Source of the DNA: an uncultured Lachnospiraceae bacterium
GTDB lineage: Bacteria; Bacillota; Clostridia; Lachnospirales; Lachnospiraceae
Reading direction: 5' to 3'
Length of the DNA: 40,832 nt
NCBI GenBank assembly: GCA_910586205.1
Contig: CAJUGD010000033.1
Span: 1 to 40,832, forward strand
The position numbers and the translations under genes are program-made. Shown here one piece after another: positions 31,987 through 39,291 of the stretch (the stretch's first letter is position 1; each line of letters begins with the position of its first letter). The notes beneath the pieces are model-generated. The model worked only from the letters and a program-made list of their open reading frames with translations. It ran no database searches and was not told the DNA's origin.

Positions 31987-32886
31987 ATGATCGAATACAT
32001 TCCAGCCAAAACCATTGTCACCAAGACAAAGGACAGCCAATGGTTTGGAATTGACTATAACATGAATATTTACAGGGGATGCTGTCATGGCTGCATTTAC
32101 TGTGACAGCCGCTCAGACTGTTACCATATCAAGGATTTTGACCAGGTAAAGGCAAAGGAAAACGCCTTGATGCTGATCCGGAATGATCTGAGGAGAAAGG
32201 TTAAAAAAGGCGTGGTGGGAACAGGATCCATGAGCGATCCCTATAATCCTTTTGAAAAAAATCTGAACCTGACCAGACACAGCTTAGAATTAATCGACGC
32301 TTTTGGCTTTGGCATTGCCATAGCAACTAAAAGCACTCTGATTTTACGGGATACAGACATTCTGGAAAGCATTAAGGAGCACTCTCCCATACTATGTAAA
32401 ATAACCATTACCACCGCTGATGACAAACTGGCTGAAAAAATCGAACCAGGAGCAGCAAGCTCCTCCTTACGCTTCTCTGCCGTCTCAGACTTAAGCAGCA
32501 AAGGATTCTTTACAGGTATTCTTCTCATGCCGGTTCTCCCTTTTTTGGAGGATAATGAGGAAAATATTCTAAAAATCATAAAAGCTGCCCATGAAGCCAG
32601 AGCCAGGTTTATCTACCCTGCCTTTGGCATGACTTTAAGGGACATTCAGCGAGAATGGTACTTCAAAAACTTAGAGGCATTATTCCCCGGACAACATTTA
32701 GCAGTCCAATATGCCAAAACTTATGGAAACCAATACGAATGCAAAAGCCCCAACGCAAAAAAGCTGTGGAATCTTTTCACTAAAGAATGCCAAAAATATA
32801 ATATCCTGTATCAAATGACAGATATTATCCATGCATACAAACGCGGGTATGCCAGTCCTCAGCAATTAAGCTTGTTTGATTTCTAA
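31987..32886 (+). CDS. SplB-like radical SAM protein
   Basis: This 299-residue protein has the Fe-S motif at Cys32, Cys36 and Cys39 (RGCCHGCIYCD, Cx3Cx2C), preceded by NIYRGC and followed by GTGSMSDPYNPFE. It belongs to the SPL/Rv2578c-type radical SAM group that includes spore photoproduct lyase. The short length and lack of the SPL C-terminal cysteine context mean it need not repair DNA. Conserved later features are ITITTAD, LLMPVLPFLED and a C-terminal YASPQQLSLFDF tail. The ribosome site GGAGAAGG precedes the ATG. It is a single gene with its own promoter. The substrate is unknown. Confidence 0.85.
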   Translation: MIEYIPAKTIVTKTKDSQWFGIDYNMNIYRGCCHGCIYCDSRSDCYHIKDFDQVKAKENALMLIRNDLRRKVKKGVVGTGSMSDPYNPFEKNLNLTRHSLELIDAFGFGIAIATKSTLILRDTDILESIKEHSPILCKITITTADDKLAEKIEPGAASSSLRFSAVSDLSSKGFFTGILLMPVLPFLEDNEENILKIIKAAHEARARFIYPAFGMTLRDIQREWYFKNLEALFPGQHLAVQYAKTYGNQYECKSPNAKKLWNLFTKECQKYNILYQMTDIIHAYKRGYASPQQLSLFDF

Positions 32887-32942
32887 ACCATTATATTCTT
32901 TATTCTGTGATTACTGCTCACAGGCACAGGCTTACAACCATA

Positions 32943-32984
32943 CTGCCCTGTGATTAATCATTCTGCTGATTAGTCACAGGGCAG
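32943..32984. terminator. Long hairpin between the radical SAM gene and proA
   Basis: CTGCCCTGTGATTAATCA (32943-32960) and TGATTAGTCACAGGGCAG (32967-32984) form an 18-base stem with one wobble or mismatch and a six-base loop. A weak T-rich stretch follows on the plus strand. It probably serves both convergent transcripts. Confidence 0.65.
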
Positions 32985-33002
32985 ATGGCAACTATTTTTA
33001 TT

Positions 33003-33031
33003 TTGACATTTTTCGACATTTATGATATAAT
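33003..33031 (+). promoter_or_regulatory. Perfect consensus promoter reading antisense into proA
   Basis: TTGACA (33003-33008), a 17-base spacer and TATAAT (33026-33031) form an ideal sigma-A promoter on the plus strand. No gene lies downstream in that direction; the transcript would begin near 33038, cross the G-tract repeats and run antisense to the end of proA. Confidence 0.75.
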
Positions 33032-33048
33032 GGCAAACAGGAGGGGGG

Positions 33049-33103
33049 TTTAAGGGGGATTTAAGGGGGATTTAAGGGGGATTTAAGGGGGATTTAAGGG
33101 GGA
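33049..33103 (+). repeat. Five tandem copies of TTTAAGGGGGA
   Basis: The 11-base unit occurs five times without error. A GGGGGG run at 33043-33048 precedes it, so six G-tracts are separated by five to six A/T bases. The plus strand can form G-quadruplexes; in the proA transcript it is C-rich. Confidence 0.9.
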
Positions 33104-33121
33104 TTTGATTATCCCCTGCTT

Positions 33122-34366
33122 TCATTGCCGAATCTGCCCGTTTCCATAAACAATATACTTATAAGTAGTCAGTGCTTCCAATCCCATAGGCCCTCTTGCA
33201 TGAAGCTTTTGGGTACTGATTCCAATCTCTGCACCAAATCCAAATTCTTCTCCATCCGTGAACCGGGTAGAAGCATTTACATATACTGCTGCCGCATCAA
33301 TTTCATTTAAAAATCTCTGTGCATTATCATAATTCTTCGTAACAATGGCTTCTGAATGCCCGGTATTATATCGGTTAATATGAGCAATCGCTTCATCCAA
33401 GGAATCCACCAGCTTCAGCGAGAGCTTATAATCCAAATACTCCATCCCCCAATCACATTCCTCAGCCATCAAAAATCCCGGAACCATCCTGCAGGCTTCT
33501 TCGTCTGCCCGCACCTCCACATGCTGTTCTCTCATCGCCTTTTCAAGAAGCGGCAAAAACCTTTCTGTCTCAGCTCTGTTTACCACCAGGGATTCACAGG
33601 CATTGCACACCCCGATTCTTTGGGTTTTTGCATTCACAATAATATCCAATGCCATATCTAGATCCGCTCCTTTATCCACATAAATATGGCAATTCCCTGT
33701 CCCTGTCTCAATCACCGGAACCGTGCTGTTTTCTACCACTGTCCGAATCAGCCCTGCCCCGCCCCGGGGAATGAGCACATCCACATATTGATTCAGACGC
33801 ATCAGCTTTTTTGTCACCTCCCGGTCAGAATCAGTTATCAGCTGAACAGAATCTTCCCACAGGTCCACACTCTTAAGAGCCTTTCGAAGTATGGAAACAA
33901 TCGCCTGGTTTGATGTCAGCGCATCACTGCCTCCTTTTAGGATCACTGCATTCCCGGTTTTAAAGCAAAGCCCAAAAGCATCTGCCGTCACATTCGGACG
34001 AGCCTCATAGATTATCCCAACAACCCCCAAAGGAACCCGCTTTTTCCCAATTATCAAACCATTGGGCCTTTGCTTCATAGAAAACACTTCTCCCACCGGA
34101 TCATCCAAAGAAGCCACTTGCATCAGCCCGTCAGCCATACCACGGATCCTGTCAGGATTCAGCTTCAGCCGATCTATCAATCCCTGGCTCATTCCAGACT
34201 TTGCCGCACGATCCACATCCACCTGATTGGCCGATAAAATCAGTTCTTGTCCATCCACAAGAGCCTGAGCTGCCTTACGCAGACCCTCATTTCTTCTTAG
34301 CACCCCCAACTGATTCAAATATCCTGCTGTTTTTTTAGCCCTAATCCCAATCTCCACTAAATCCAT
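33122..34366 (-). CDS. proA: Glutamate-5-semialdehyde dehydrogenase (gamma-glutamyl phosphate reductase)
   Basis: This 414-residue enzyme carries out the second step of proline biosynthesis, reducing gamma-glutamyl phosphate with NADPH. The catalytic Cys254 is in RIGVCNACESL. GVVGIIYEARPNVTADAFG (near 114-132), FKTGNAVILKGGSD and the C-terminal GFGAEIGISTQKLHARGPMGL are ProA signatures. The length is normal. The ribosome site AAAGGAGG is eight bases upstream. It is last in an operon with proB, but two genes separate the pair, unlike the usual adjacent proBA. Confidence 0.97.
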   Translation of the reverse strand: MDLVEIGIRAKKTAGYLNQLGVLRRNEGLRKAAQALVDGQELILSANQVDVDRAAKSGMSQGLIDRLKLNPDRIRGMADGLMQVASLDDPVGEVFSMKQRPNGLIIGKKRVPLGVVGIIYEARPNVTADAFGLCFKTGNAVILKGGSDALTSNQAIVSILRKALKSVDLWEDSVQLITDSDREVTKKLMRLNQYVDVLIPRGGAGLIRTVVENSTVPVIETGTGNCHIYVDKGADLDMALDIIVNAKTQRIGVCNACESLVVNRAETERFLPLLEKAMREQHVEVRADEEACRMVPGFLMAEECDWGMEYLDYKLSLKLVDSLDEAIAHINRYNTGHSEAIVTKNYDNAQRFLNEIDAAAVYVNASTRFTDGEEFGFGAEIGISTQKLHARGPMGLEALTTYKYIVYGNGQIRQ

Positions 34367-34386
34367 ACATGCATCCTCCTTTAATT

Positions 34387-35004
34387 TTAATATATTCCTG
34401 CCCTTTGTCCGTGTTTGATTTTGTGAGATGATGTTCTGTCAGATGGTTCACTCCAAATAACCTCCGTTGGCGTAACAATCCCATCAACTTTCCAGTCATG
34501 CCGCTCTGCACAATCCAGCTTACGAACCTGAAAGGGATAAGCCACCCCAATGCGCACATGTCCCGGCTCCCGGCAGAAAAAACGATCATAATACCCACCG
34601 CCATATCCAACCCTTACTCCCTCCCGCGAAAAGGCCAGACCTGGTGTAATAACCGGCCCGCTTATCCCCAAAGCAGGGCTGCAGCCCTCTCCTGGCTCTA
34701 AAATCCCATAACTGCCAGAAATCAGTTCTTCAAAGTTATCCACAATATAAAAGAACACCTCTTTTCCCTCCACCTTCGGCAAAGCGACCCGGATCTGTTT
34801 TATCCACAATCGTCGGATCAGCTCATAGGTATCCACTTCTCCGTCTATAGAAGCATAGGCATAAACCAGCTCTGCCTGATTTATCTCAGGCAGAGCCAGC
34901 AACTTTTCCAGGATTTTTTCATCCATCTCTCTTTTATTCTCTTTTTCCAATTCCTTTCTCTGGTACCGGATCTCTTTTCGAATCAATTTCTTATGACTGC
35001 TCAT
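34387..35004 (-). CDS. 5-formyltetrahydrofolate cyclo-ligase
   Basis: This protein has about 205 residues. The N-terminus (KKLIRKEIRYQRKEL) is the usual basic start. The signature GVRVGYGGGYYDRFF at about 150 binds ATP/phosphate, and LVYAYASIDGEVDT near 46 is also typical. It converts 5-formyl-THF to 5,10-methenyl-THF at the cost of ATP. I use the ATG at 35004, which overlaps the end of the DUF896 gene; an in-frame ATG at 35019 is possible. It is encoded between DUF896 and proA. Confidence 0.93.
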   Translation of the reverse strand: MSSHKKLIRKEIRYQRKELEKENKREMDEKILEKLLALPEINQAELVYAYASIDGEVDTYELIRRLWIKQIRVALPKVEGKEVFFYIVDNFEELISGSYGILEPGEGCSPALGISGPVITPGLAFSREGVRVGYGGGYYDRFFCREPGHVRIGVAYPFQVRKLDCAERHDWKVDGIVTPTEVIWSEPSDRTSSHKIKHGQRAGIY

Positions 35005-35218
35005 TGCCAATCCCGCCATACTTTTTCCCCAAATCTGTTATGCTTCCATCTTCCTCCTGAACAGAAATGCTGTTTAAGTTTGCCCTCATATTTTGGCGGA
35101 TTGCTTCAATATAAGCCTTGCGCAAGGCCGCCTGCTCTGCTTTCTCCTCCTCAGTCAGCCCCGTTGACTGGGACTTATGATACAATGCATTAATTCGGTC
35201 AATCATGCTCTGATCCAT
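34991..35218 (-). CDS. DUF896 (YnzC-like) small protein
   Basis: This 75-residue charged helical protein has the family core IDRINALYHKSQSTGLTEEE followed by KAEQAALRKAYIEAIRQN. DUF896 proteins of Bacillus and Clostridia have no settled function; in B. subtilis one lies near SOS genes. The ATG at 35218 has GGAGG five bases upstream; the longer frame to 35269 has no ribosome site. It overlaps the cyclo-ligase start by 14 bases, so the two are probably translationally coupled. Confidence 0.88.
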   Translation of the reverse strand: MDQSMIDRINALYHKSQSTGLTEEEKAEQAALRKAYIEAIRQNMRANLNSISVQEEDGSITDLGKKYGGIGNEQS

Positions 35219-35269
35219 ATCTTCCTCCATTCTGTACAGTTCTGCAGCCACTGCAAATCCCTGCATCAT

Positions 35270-36121
35270 TTAATATTCATAACAAATATAATCCATCAAA
35301 TCAAAATCCAAATTAGGATGTGCCATAAAAAGTGTCCCCTTTTGTTTTCCTTCCATAATCTCATGAATCACCTCAACATTATCCCCATTGGCAATCACCA
35401 TATCAGAGCCACTGTCCGTCGCAATCCGGGCTGCAGCCAGCTTTGCTGACATCCCTCCGGTTCCCACATCGCTTCCTGACGTAGCCTTTCCCATCTGCAG
35501 AAGCTGAGGGGTAATTTCCTCCACCAATTCAACAAACCTGGCATCTGGATTTTTCCTGGGATCATCCGAATAGAGCCCGTCAATATCAGAAAGCAGGATC
35601 AGCAGATCCGCCCCGATTAATGCTGCCACAATCGCAGAAAGCCGGTCATTATCCCCAAATTGGATCTCATGGGTTGAAACGGTGTCATTTTCATTGACAA
35701 TGGGAATCACGCCTAAGTTCATCAGCTCATCAAAAGTGTTTTGAGCATTATATCGGGAAATGTCATTGATCATAGTATTTTTGGTCAGAAGCACCTGGGC
35801 TGTTACATGATTATATTCTGAAAAGAGCTTTTGGTAAACCATCATCAGCCTGGCCTGTCCCACGGCTGCATATGCCTGCTTTTCAGATATGCTGACCGGA
35901 CGGGCCTGGCTGCCGAGAGCCTGCCTTCCTGCCGCAATAGCCCCGGAAGAAACCAGGATCACATCCCTCCCCTCCCCTCGCAAGTCACAGAGAATCCGAA
36001 CCAGCTTTTCTATTTTCAAAAGATTCAGCTTACCTGTTTCTAAGTGGGTCAGAGAGGAAGAACCGATTTTAATTACAATCCGTTTTTTATTTTTTAGTTT
36101 TTCTCGTATCTTTATGCACAT
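35270..36121 (-). CDS. proB: Glutamate 5-kinase, short form without PUA domain
   Basis: This 283-residue enzyme phosphorylates glutamate in the first step of proline biosynthesis. Amino-acid-kinase motifs are RIVIKIGSSSLT, ILVSSGAIAAGRQALG, PIVNENDTVS and FGDNDRLSAIVAALIGADLL. The GTGGMSAKLAAARIAT segment is also present. It ends after the kinase domain, so it lacks the C-terminal PUA domain of the longer enzymes, as in many Clostridia. The nearest ribosome-like AAAGGA is about 13 bases from the ATG, a wide spacing. It lies 22 bases after the COG2509 flavoprotein gene. Confidence 0.95.
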   Translation of the reverse strand: MCIKIREKLKNKKRIVIKIGSSSLTHLETGKLNLLKIEKLVRILCDLRGEGRDVILVSSGAIAAGRQALGSQARPVSISEKQAYAAVGQARLMMVYQKLFSEYNHVTAQVLLTKNTMINDISRYNAQNTFDELMNLGVIPIVNENDTVSTHEIQFGDNDRLSAIVAALIGADLLILLSDIDGLYSDDPRKNPDARFVELVEEITPQLLQMGKATSGSDVGTGGMSAKLAAARIATDSGSDMVIANGDNVEVIHEIMEGKQKGTLFMAHPNLDFDLMDYICYEY

Positions 36122-36143
36122 AATGGATTATCTTTCCTTTTTT

Positions 36144-37784
36144 CTATGATGATAAAGGCAGGTATTTTTTCGCCACAGCCTCTGCAGCCCGGATGCCGTC
36201 CATCGCAGCAGAAGTGATTCCGCCTGCATAGCCTGCTCCTTCTCCGCAGGGATATAACCCCTTTACAGAGCTCTGAAGCCCTTCGTCACGCCAGATACGT
36301 ACCGGAGAGGAGGTTCGGCTTTCAACCCCTGCAAAAAGGGCGTCTTCACGGTCAAATCCCTTAATAATTCCTCCAAAGCCGTCCATTCCCTCTGACAATG
36401 CCTGACAGAGTGCCGTAGGGAGAACTGCCCGAAGATTGCCAAAAGACCAAAGCCCTTTTATCTGAGGCTCTACTTCTCCAATGACAGAAGATATCTGCCC
36501 CTTTTTAAAGTCACCGTAAAGCTGCACCGGAATCCTGCCGTTTCCGGCCTGGAAAGCCAGCTCCTCAATCTGTCTCTGGAAATCCACCCCTGCCAGCACA
36601 TGGGAACCGGGAAAATCCTCTGGCGTCACGGTTACAATCAAAGCGCTGTTGGCGTTTCTGCCGCTCCGGTCATGATAGCTCATGCCGTTTACCGCAAGCC
36701 TTCCCTCCTCTGACGACGCATTGACCACATAACCTCCAGGACACATGCAAAAGGAATATACACCGCGCCCGTTTGATGCTTTCCAGGTAAGCTTATAGTC
36801 TGCGGCTCCCAATCCGTCAAAATGGGTTCTTCCATACTGGGACAGGTTAATCATATCCTGTGGATGCTGAATCCGCAGGCCAACGGCAAAAGCCTTCGGA
36901 GACATAGAAACCCTGCAATCTTTCAGCATGGAAAAGGTATCCCGTGCACTGTGTCCCACAGCCAGAATCACTGCTTCCGCGAAAATCCGCTCCCCGTGCT
37001 CTGTGACCACTCCTTTTATCACAGACGGTTTCTTTTTCTTCTGAATACTTTCTCTTTCGTCCTCATCAAAAATCAGCCCTGTAACCTGGCATCCAAACCG
37101 GACCTCCCCGCCCAACCGGATAATCTCCTTTCGAATCGATGTGACAATCCTGCCAAGCACATCGGTTCCAATGTGAGGCTTATTTTGATACAGGATTTTC
37201 TCATCAGCGCCGAATTCCCGGAATATTTCCAGCACAAGCCGGTTTAGTCCTCCTGGATCTTTCACTAACGTATTCAGTTTTCCATCCGAAAAGGTTCCGG
37301 CCCCTCCCTCTCCAAACTGCACGTTGGAACGGAGATCCAGCTTTCCTGTCTCCCAAAAATGATCTACGGCTTTTTTTCGTCTGTCTACCTCCATGCCTCT
37401 TTCCAAAAGCAAAGGACAATATCCATGGCGGGCCAGCATTAACCCGCAGAAAAGCCCTGCAGGCCCTGTCCCTACAATCACAGGACGATGAAAAAGACGA
37501 TGATTTCCCGGCTTTACAAACAAATAAGGTTCTTCCCTGTGCAGCGCCACCTGGGTTTTACCTATCCTGCGTACCAGCCCCTTCTCCCTTTCCGGAGAAA
37601 CAAGCTGTATATCTACCGTGTAAACGTAAAAGAGCTCCGGCTTTTTCCGCGCATCCAAAGACTGCCGCCAGATATCTAAGGATGCAATATCATTTGGACT
37701 GACCCGAAGCGTTCTGGCCGCTTTTTCCAAAAGTTCCTCTCTGCTGTGTCCCACCTGCAGCTTTAACTGGGTTATTCGAATCAT
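36144..37784 (-). CDS. COG2509-type FAD-dependent dehydrogenase of unknown substrate
   Basis: This 546-residue protein has an N-terminal domain of about 95 residues with the ASLDIWRQSLDARKKPELFY pattern. An FAD-binding fold starts at PVIVGTGPAGLFCGLMLARHG (about 101-121). Further features are NVQFGEGGAGTFSDGKLNT, a YSFCMCPGGYVV segment and the C-terminal YPCGEGAGYAGGITSAAMDG with which the family binds FAD. Members are widespread in Firmicutes and Bacteroidetes without an assigned reaction. The ribosome site AGGAGG is present. It is the first gene of the proB-DUF896-cyclo-ligase-proA operon, which may hint at a link to amino acid or folate metabolism, but this is only context. Confidence 0.9.
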   Translation of the reverse strand: MIRITQLKLQVGHSREELLEKAARTLRVSPNDIASLDIWRQSLDARKKPELFYVYTVDIQLVSPEREKGLVRRIGKTQVALHREEPYLFVKPGNHRLFHRPVIVGTGPAGLFCGLMLARHGYCPLLLERGMEVDRRKKAVDHFWETGKLDLRSNVQFGEGGAGTFSDGKLNTLVKDPGGLNRLVLEIFREFGADEKILYQNKPHIGTDVLGRIVTSIRKEIIRLGGEVRFGCQVTGLIFDEDERESIQKKKKPSVIKGVVTEHGERIFAEAVILAVGHSARDTFSMLKDCRVSMSPKAFAVGLRIQHPQDMINLSQYGRTHFDGLGAADYKLTWKASNGRGVYSFCMCPGGYVVNASSEEGRLAVNGMSYHDRSGRNANSALIVTVTPEDFPGSHVLAGVDFQRQIEELAFQAGNGRIPVQLYGDFKKGQISSVIGEVEPQIKGLWSFGNLRAVLPTALCQALSEGMDGFGGIIKGFDREDALFAGVESRTSSPVRIWRDEGLQSSVKGLYPCGEGAGYAGGITSAAMDGIRAAEAVAKKYLPLSS

Positions 37785-38009
37785 AACATGCCTCCTGCTG
37801 TTACTGTTTCAGCTAAAACAAGCAAAATGTCTGTTGAAAAATCGTTCACATAATCGTAAGAAGATTCATTTGTCCTATTTTCCACCTTACCTTTTCATTT
37901 TTCAAAAAATAACATCTTAAAATGTCTTCATACGCTTCTGATTTTAAATTGCACTTTCTTCATTATCATATAAGTTCACAGTTTATTTCACTTTATTTTC
38001 TGAATAGTA
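37785..38009. other. Intergenic region
   Basis: It is AT-rich. It carries the upstream region of the COG2509 operon, but I find no convincing promoter boxes, repeat or RNA in it. Confidence 0.4.
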
Positions 38010-38180
38010 TCAATATTTCCACAATAAAACATCAAAAGCAACACCTATTGAAAGCCCAAACTCCTTATCCATAAAATCTTCTATATCATGAAATCTATCT
38101 CTAATATTTTTCATTTCTGTCTTTGTTTCTGCTTCTGATATATTTCTCTGGCGCATTAACAAATCCAGCATCTTATCCAT
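38010..38180 (-). CDS. Small hypothetical protein, 56 residues
   Basis: An open frame from ATG at 38180 to TGA at 38010-38012 starts MDKMLDLLMRQRNISEAETK and ends in AFDVLLWKY. AAAGGA stands six bases before the start. The protein is charged, predicted helical, and has no membrane segment or known domain. The codon and residue composition look like real coding sequence rather than noise in this otherwise AT-rich gap. A short inverted repeat (GTAGTCA/TGACTAC, 38215-38232) lies upstream. I do not recognise a family. Confidence 0.45.
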   Translation of the reverse strand: MDKMLDLLMRQRNISEAETKTEMKNIRDRFHDIEDFMDKEFGLSIGVAFDVLLWKY

Positions 38181-38608
38181 ATTTTTTCCTTTTTCATCCT
38201 AGTATAATAATGGTGTAGTCAAGAATGACTACTAAGTTAATAGTTACAAAGTCCAATCTAATAAATCTATATAGATATAACGGAAGGAGGATTTCCCCCT
38301 CCATCAGAAGTTATAAGATAACATTATTTACCTTGTCTGAGGTTTCCTTAATGCACTAGACAAAATATAGAGGTATAATCACTGAAGGCAGGATCATTGA
38401 CGTTTCCTCCTAGTATAAACTGCTAAGTGGATTTTTGTTGTCAAAGTACAGTGGAACATTATCCCTGAAAGTCATTACGATTGAATAATATTTTATCAGA
38501 TATGAAATGTTCTGAACAGGTACGGATTATTTCCTACTTACCCTTTTCTTTTATTCTATCAGAAAAGAGGCGAGTTCACAATTTATTTACTCATGCGTTT
38601 GTCGTGAC
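38181..38608. other. Intergenic region with small inverted repeats
   Basis: No gene is supported. GTAGTCA-AGAA-TGACTAC (38215-38232) is a perfect short hairpin in front of the small ORF, and GGAGG/CCTCC (about 38286-38302) makes a second. The rest is AT-rich sequence with stops in all frames. Confidence 0.4.
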
Positions 38609-38639
38609 AAAAAGCAATCGTCATTCCGTAAACGATTGC
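38609..38639 (-). terminator. Terminator of the Uma2 gene
   Basis: On the minus strand GCAATCGT (38639-38632) pairs with ACGATTGC (38621-38614) and is followed by TTTTT (38613-38609). Confidence 0.8.
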
Positions 38640-38652
38640 CCTTTAAATGCAA

Positions 38653-39183
38653 TTATATTATTTTAATTGAAAATCTGTCATAAATCCCTACTGGAATCTC
38701 CTCTTTAAAAGCATACTCTTCCATAGTGTCATGCTCAAAATTATATACTGTAGTCTGTTGTTTTTTCTGATCCACTATCCAGTATTCTTTCACTCCAGCC
38801 GAACGATATTTAAACAATTTAATCATATAATCCATTCTGCGGCTGCTCTCTGACACAATCTCAATAATCCAATCCGGTGCTCCATAGCATCCTTTTTCAT
38901 CCAGTTTAGAAGGATCGCAAATGACACTAATATCCGGCTCTACATAATTAACATCATCTTCATTTAAAAATACAGCAAATGGAGCGGCATAGACCTCGCA
39001 ATCGCCATTCTTGCTGTCAATATAGTTAGCTATCGCCTGATGTAATTTCCAGCTAATTTTTTGATGGGTTCTCCCTGGTGGTGCCATATCATAAATCTGC
39101 CCATCAATCAGTTCCGCTCTTTCTCCATCTGGCAAGGCATATATGTCATCAATTGTATAAGTGCTTTTCCTTAATGATTCCAT
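38653..39183 (-). CDS. Uma2-family (DUF820) PD-(D/E)XK endonuclease-fold protein
   Basis: The product has 176 residues. Family features are YTIDDIYALPDGERAELIDG, the MAPPGRTHQKISWKLHQAI segment, VEPDISVICDP, APDWIIEIVSESSRRMDYM (the PD and ExV active-site strands), and KLFKYRSAGVKEYWIVDQ. Uma2 proteins are nuclease-fold proteins common as scattered paralogues in cyanobacteria and Firmicutes; their biological role is unsettled. The ATG at 39183 has AAGGAGG upstream; the longer frame to 39219 is less likely. It lies between two strong terminators, so it is a single-gene unit. Confidence 0.88.
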   Translation of the reverse strand: MESLRKSTYTIDDIYALPDGERAELIDGQIYDMAPPGRTHQKISWKLHQAIANYIDSKNGDCEVYAAPFAVFLNEDDVNYVEPDISVICDPSKLDEKGCYGAPDWIIEIVSESSRRMDYMIKLFKYRSAGVKEYWIVDQKKQQTTVYNFEHDTMEEYAFKEEIPVGIYDRFSIKII

Positions 39184-39231
39184 TTCCCTCCACCTCCTTC
39201 TGACCATAGTATAAACCATTTCTTTTATAAA

Positions 39232-39271
39232 TACAATAGAAAAGAGGGTTTTGACCCTCTTTTCTATTGTA
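39232..39271. terminator. Strong terminator after the metallopeptidase-like gene
   Basis: TACAATAGAAAAGAGGG (39232-39248) and CCCTCTTTTCTATTGTA (39255-39271) form a perfect 17-base stem with a TTTTGA loop; the A/T-rich foot can supply a T tract in both directions. Confidence 0.85.
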
Positions 39272-39291
39272 TCTGCATCTAAGCTATAAGA

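Noticed and set aside
33049..33103. CRISPR-like array
   Set aside because: The unit is 11 bases without unique spacers; it is a simple tandem repeat. No cas genes are present.
33125..33310. Plus-strand frame downstream of the perfect promoter, antisense to proA
   Set aside because: It lacks a ribosome site and ATG, its composition is that of a shadow frame, and proA is certain. An RNA role is more plausible than a protein.
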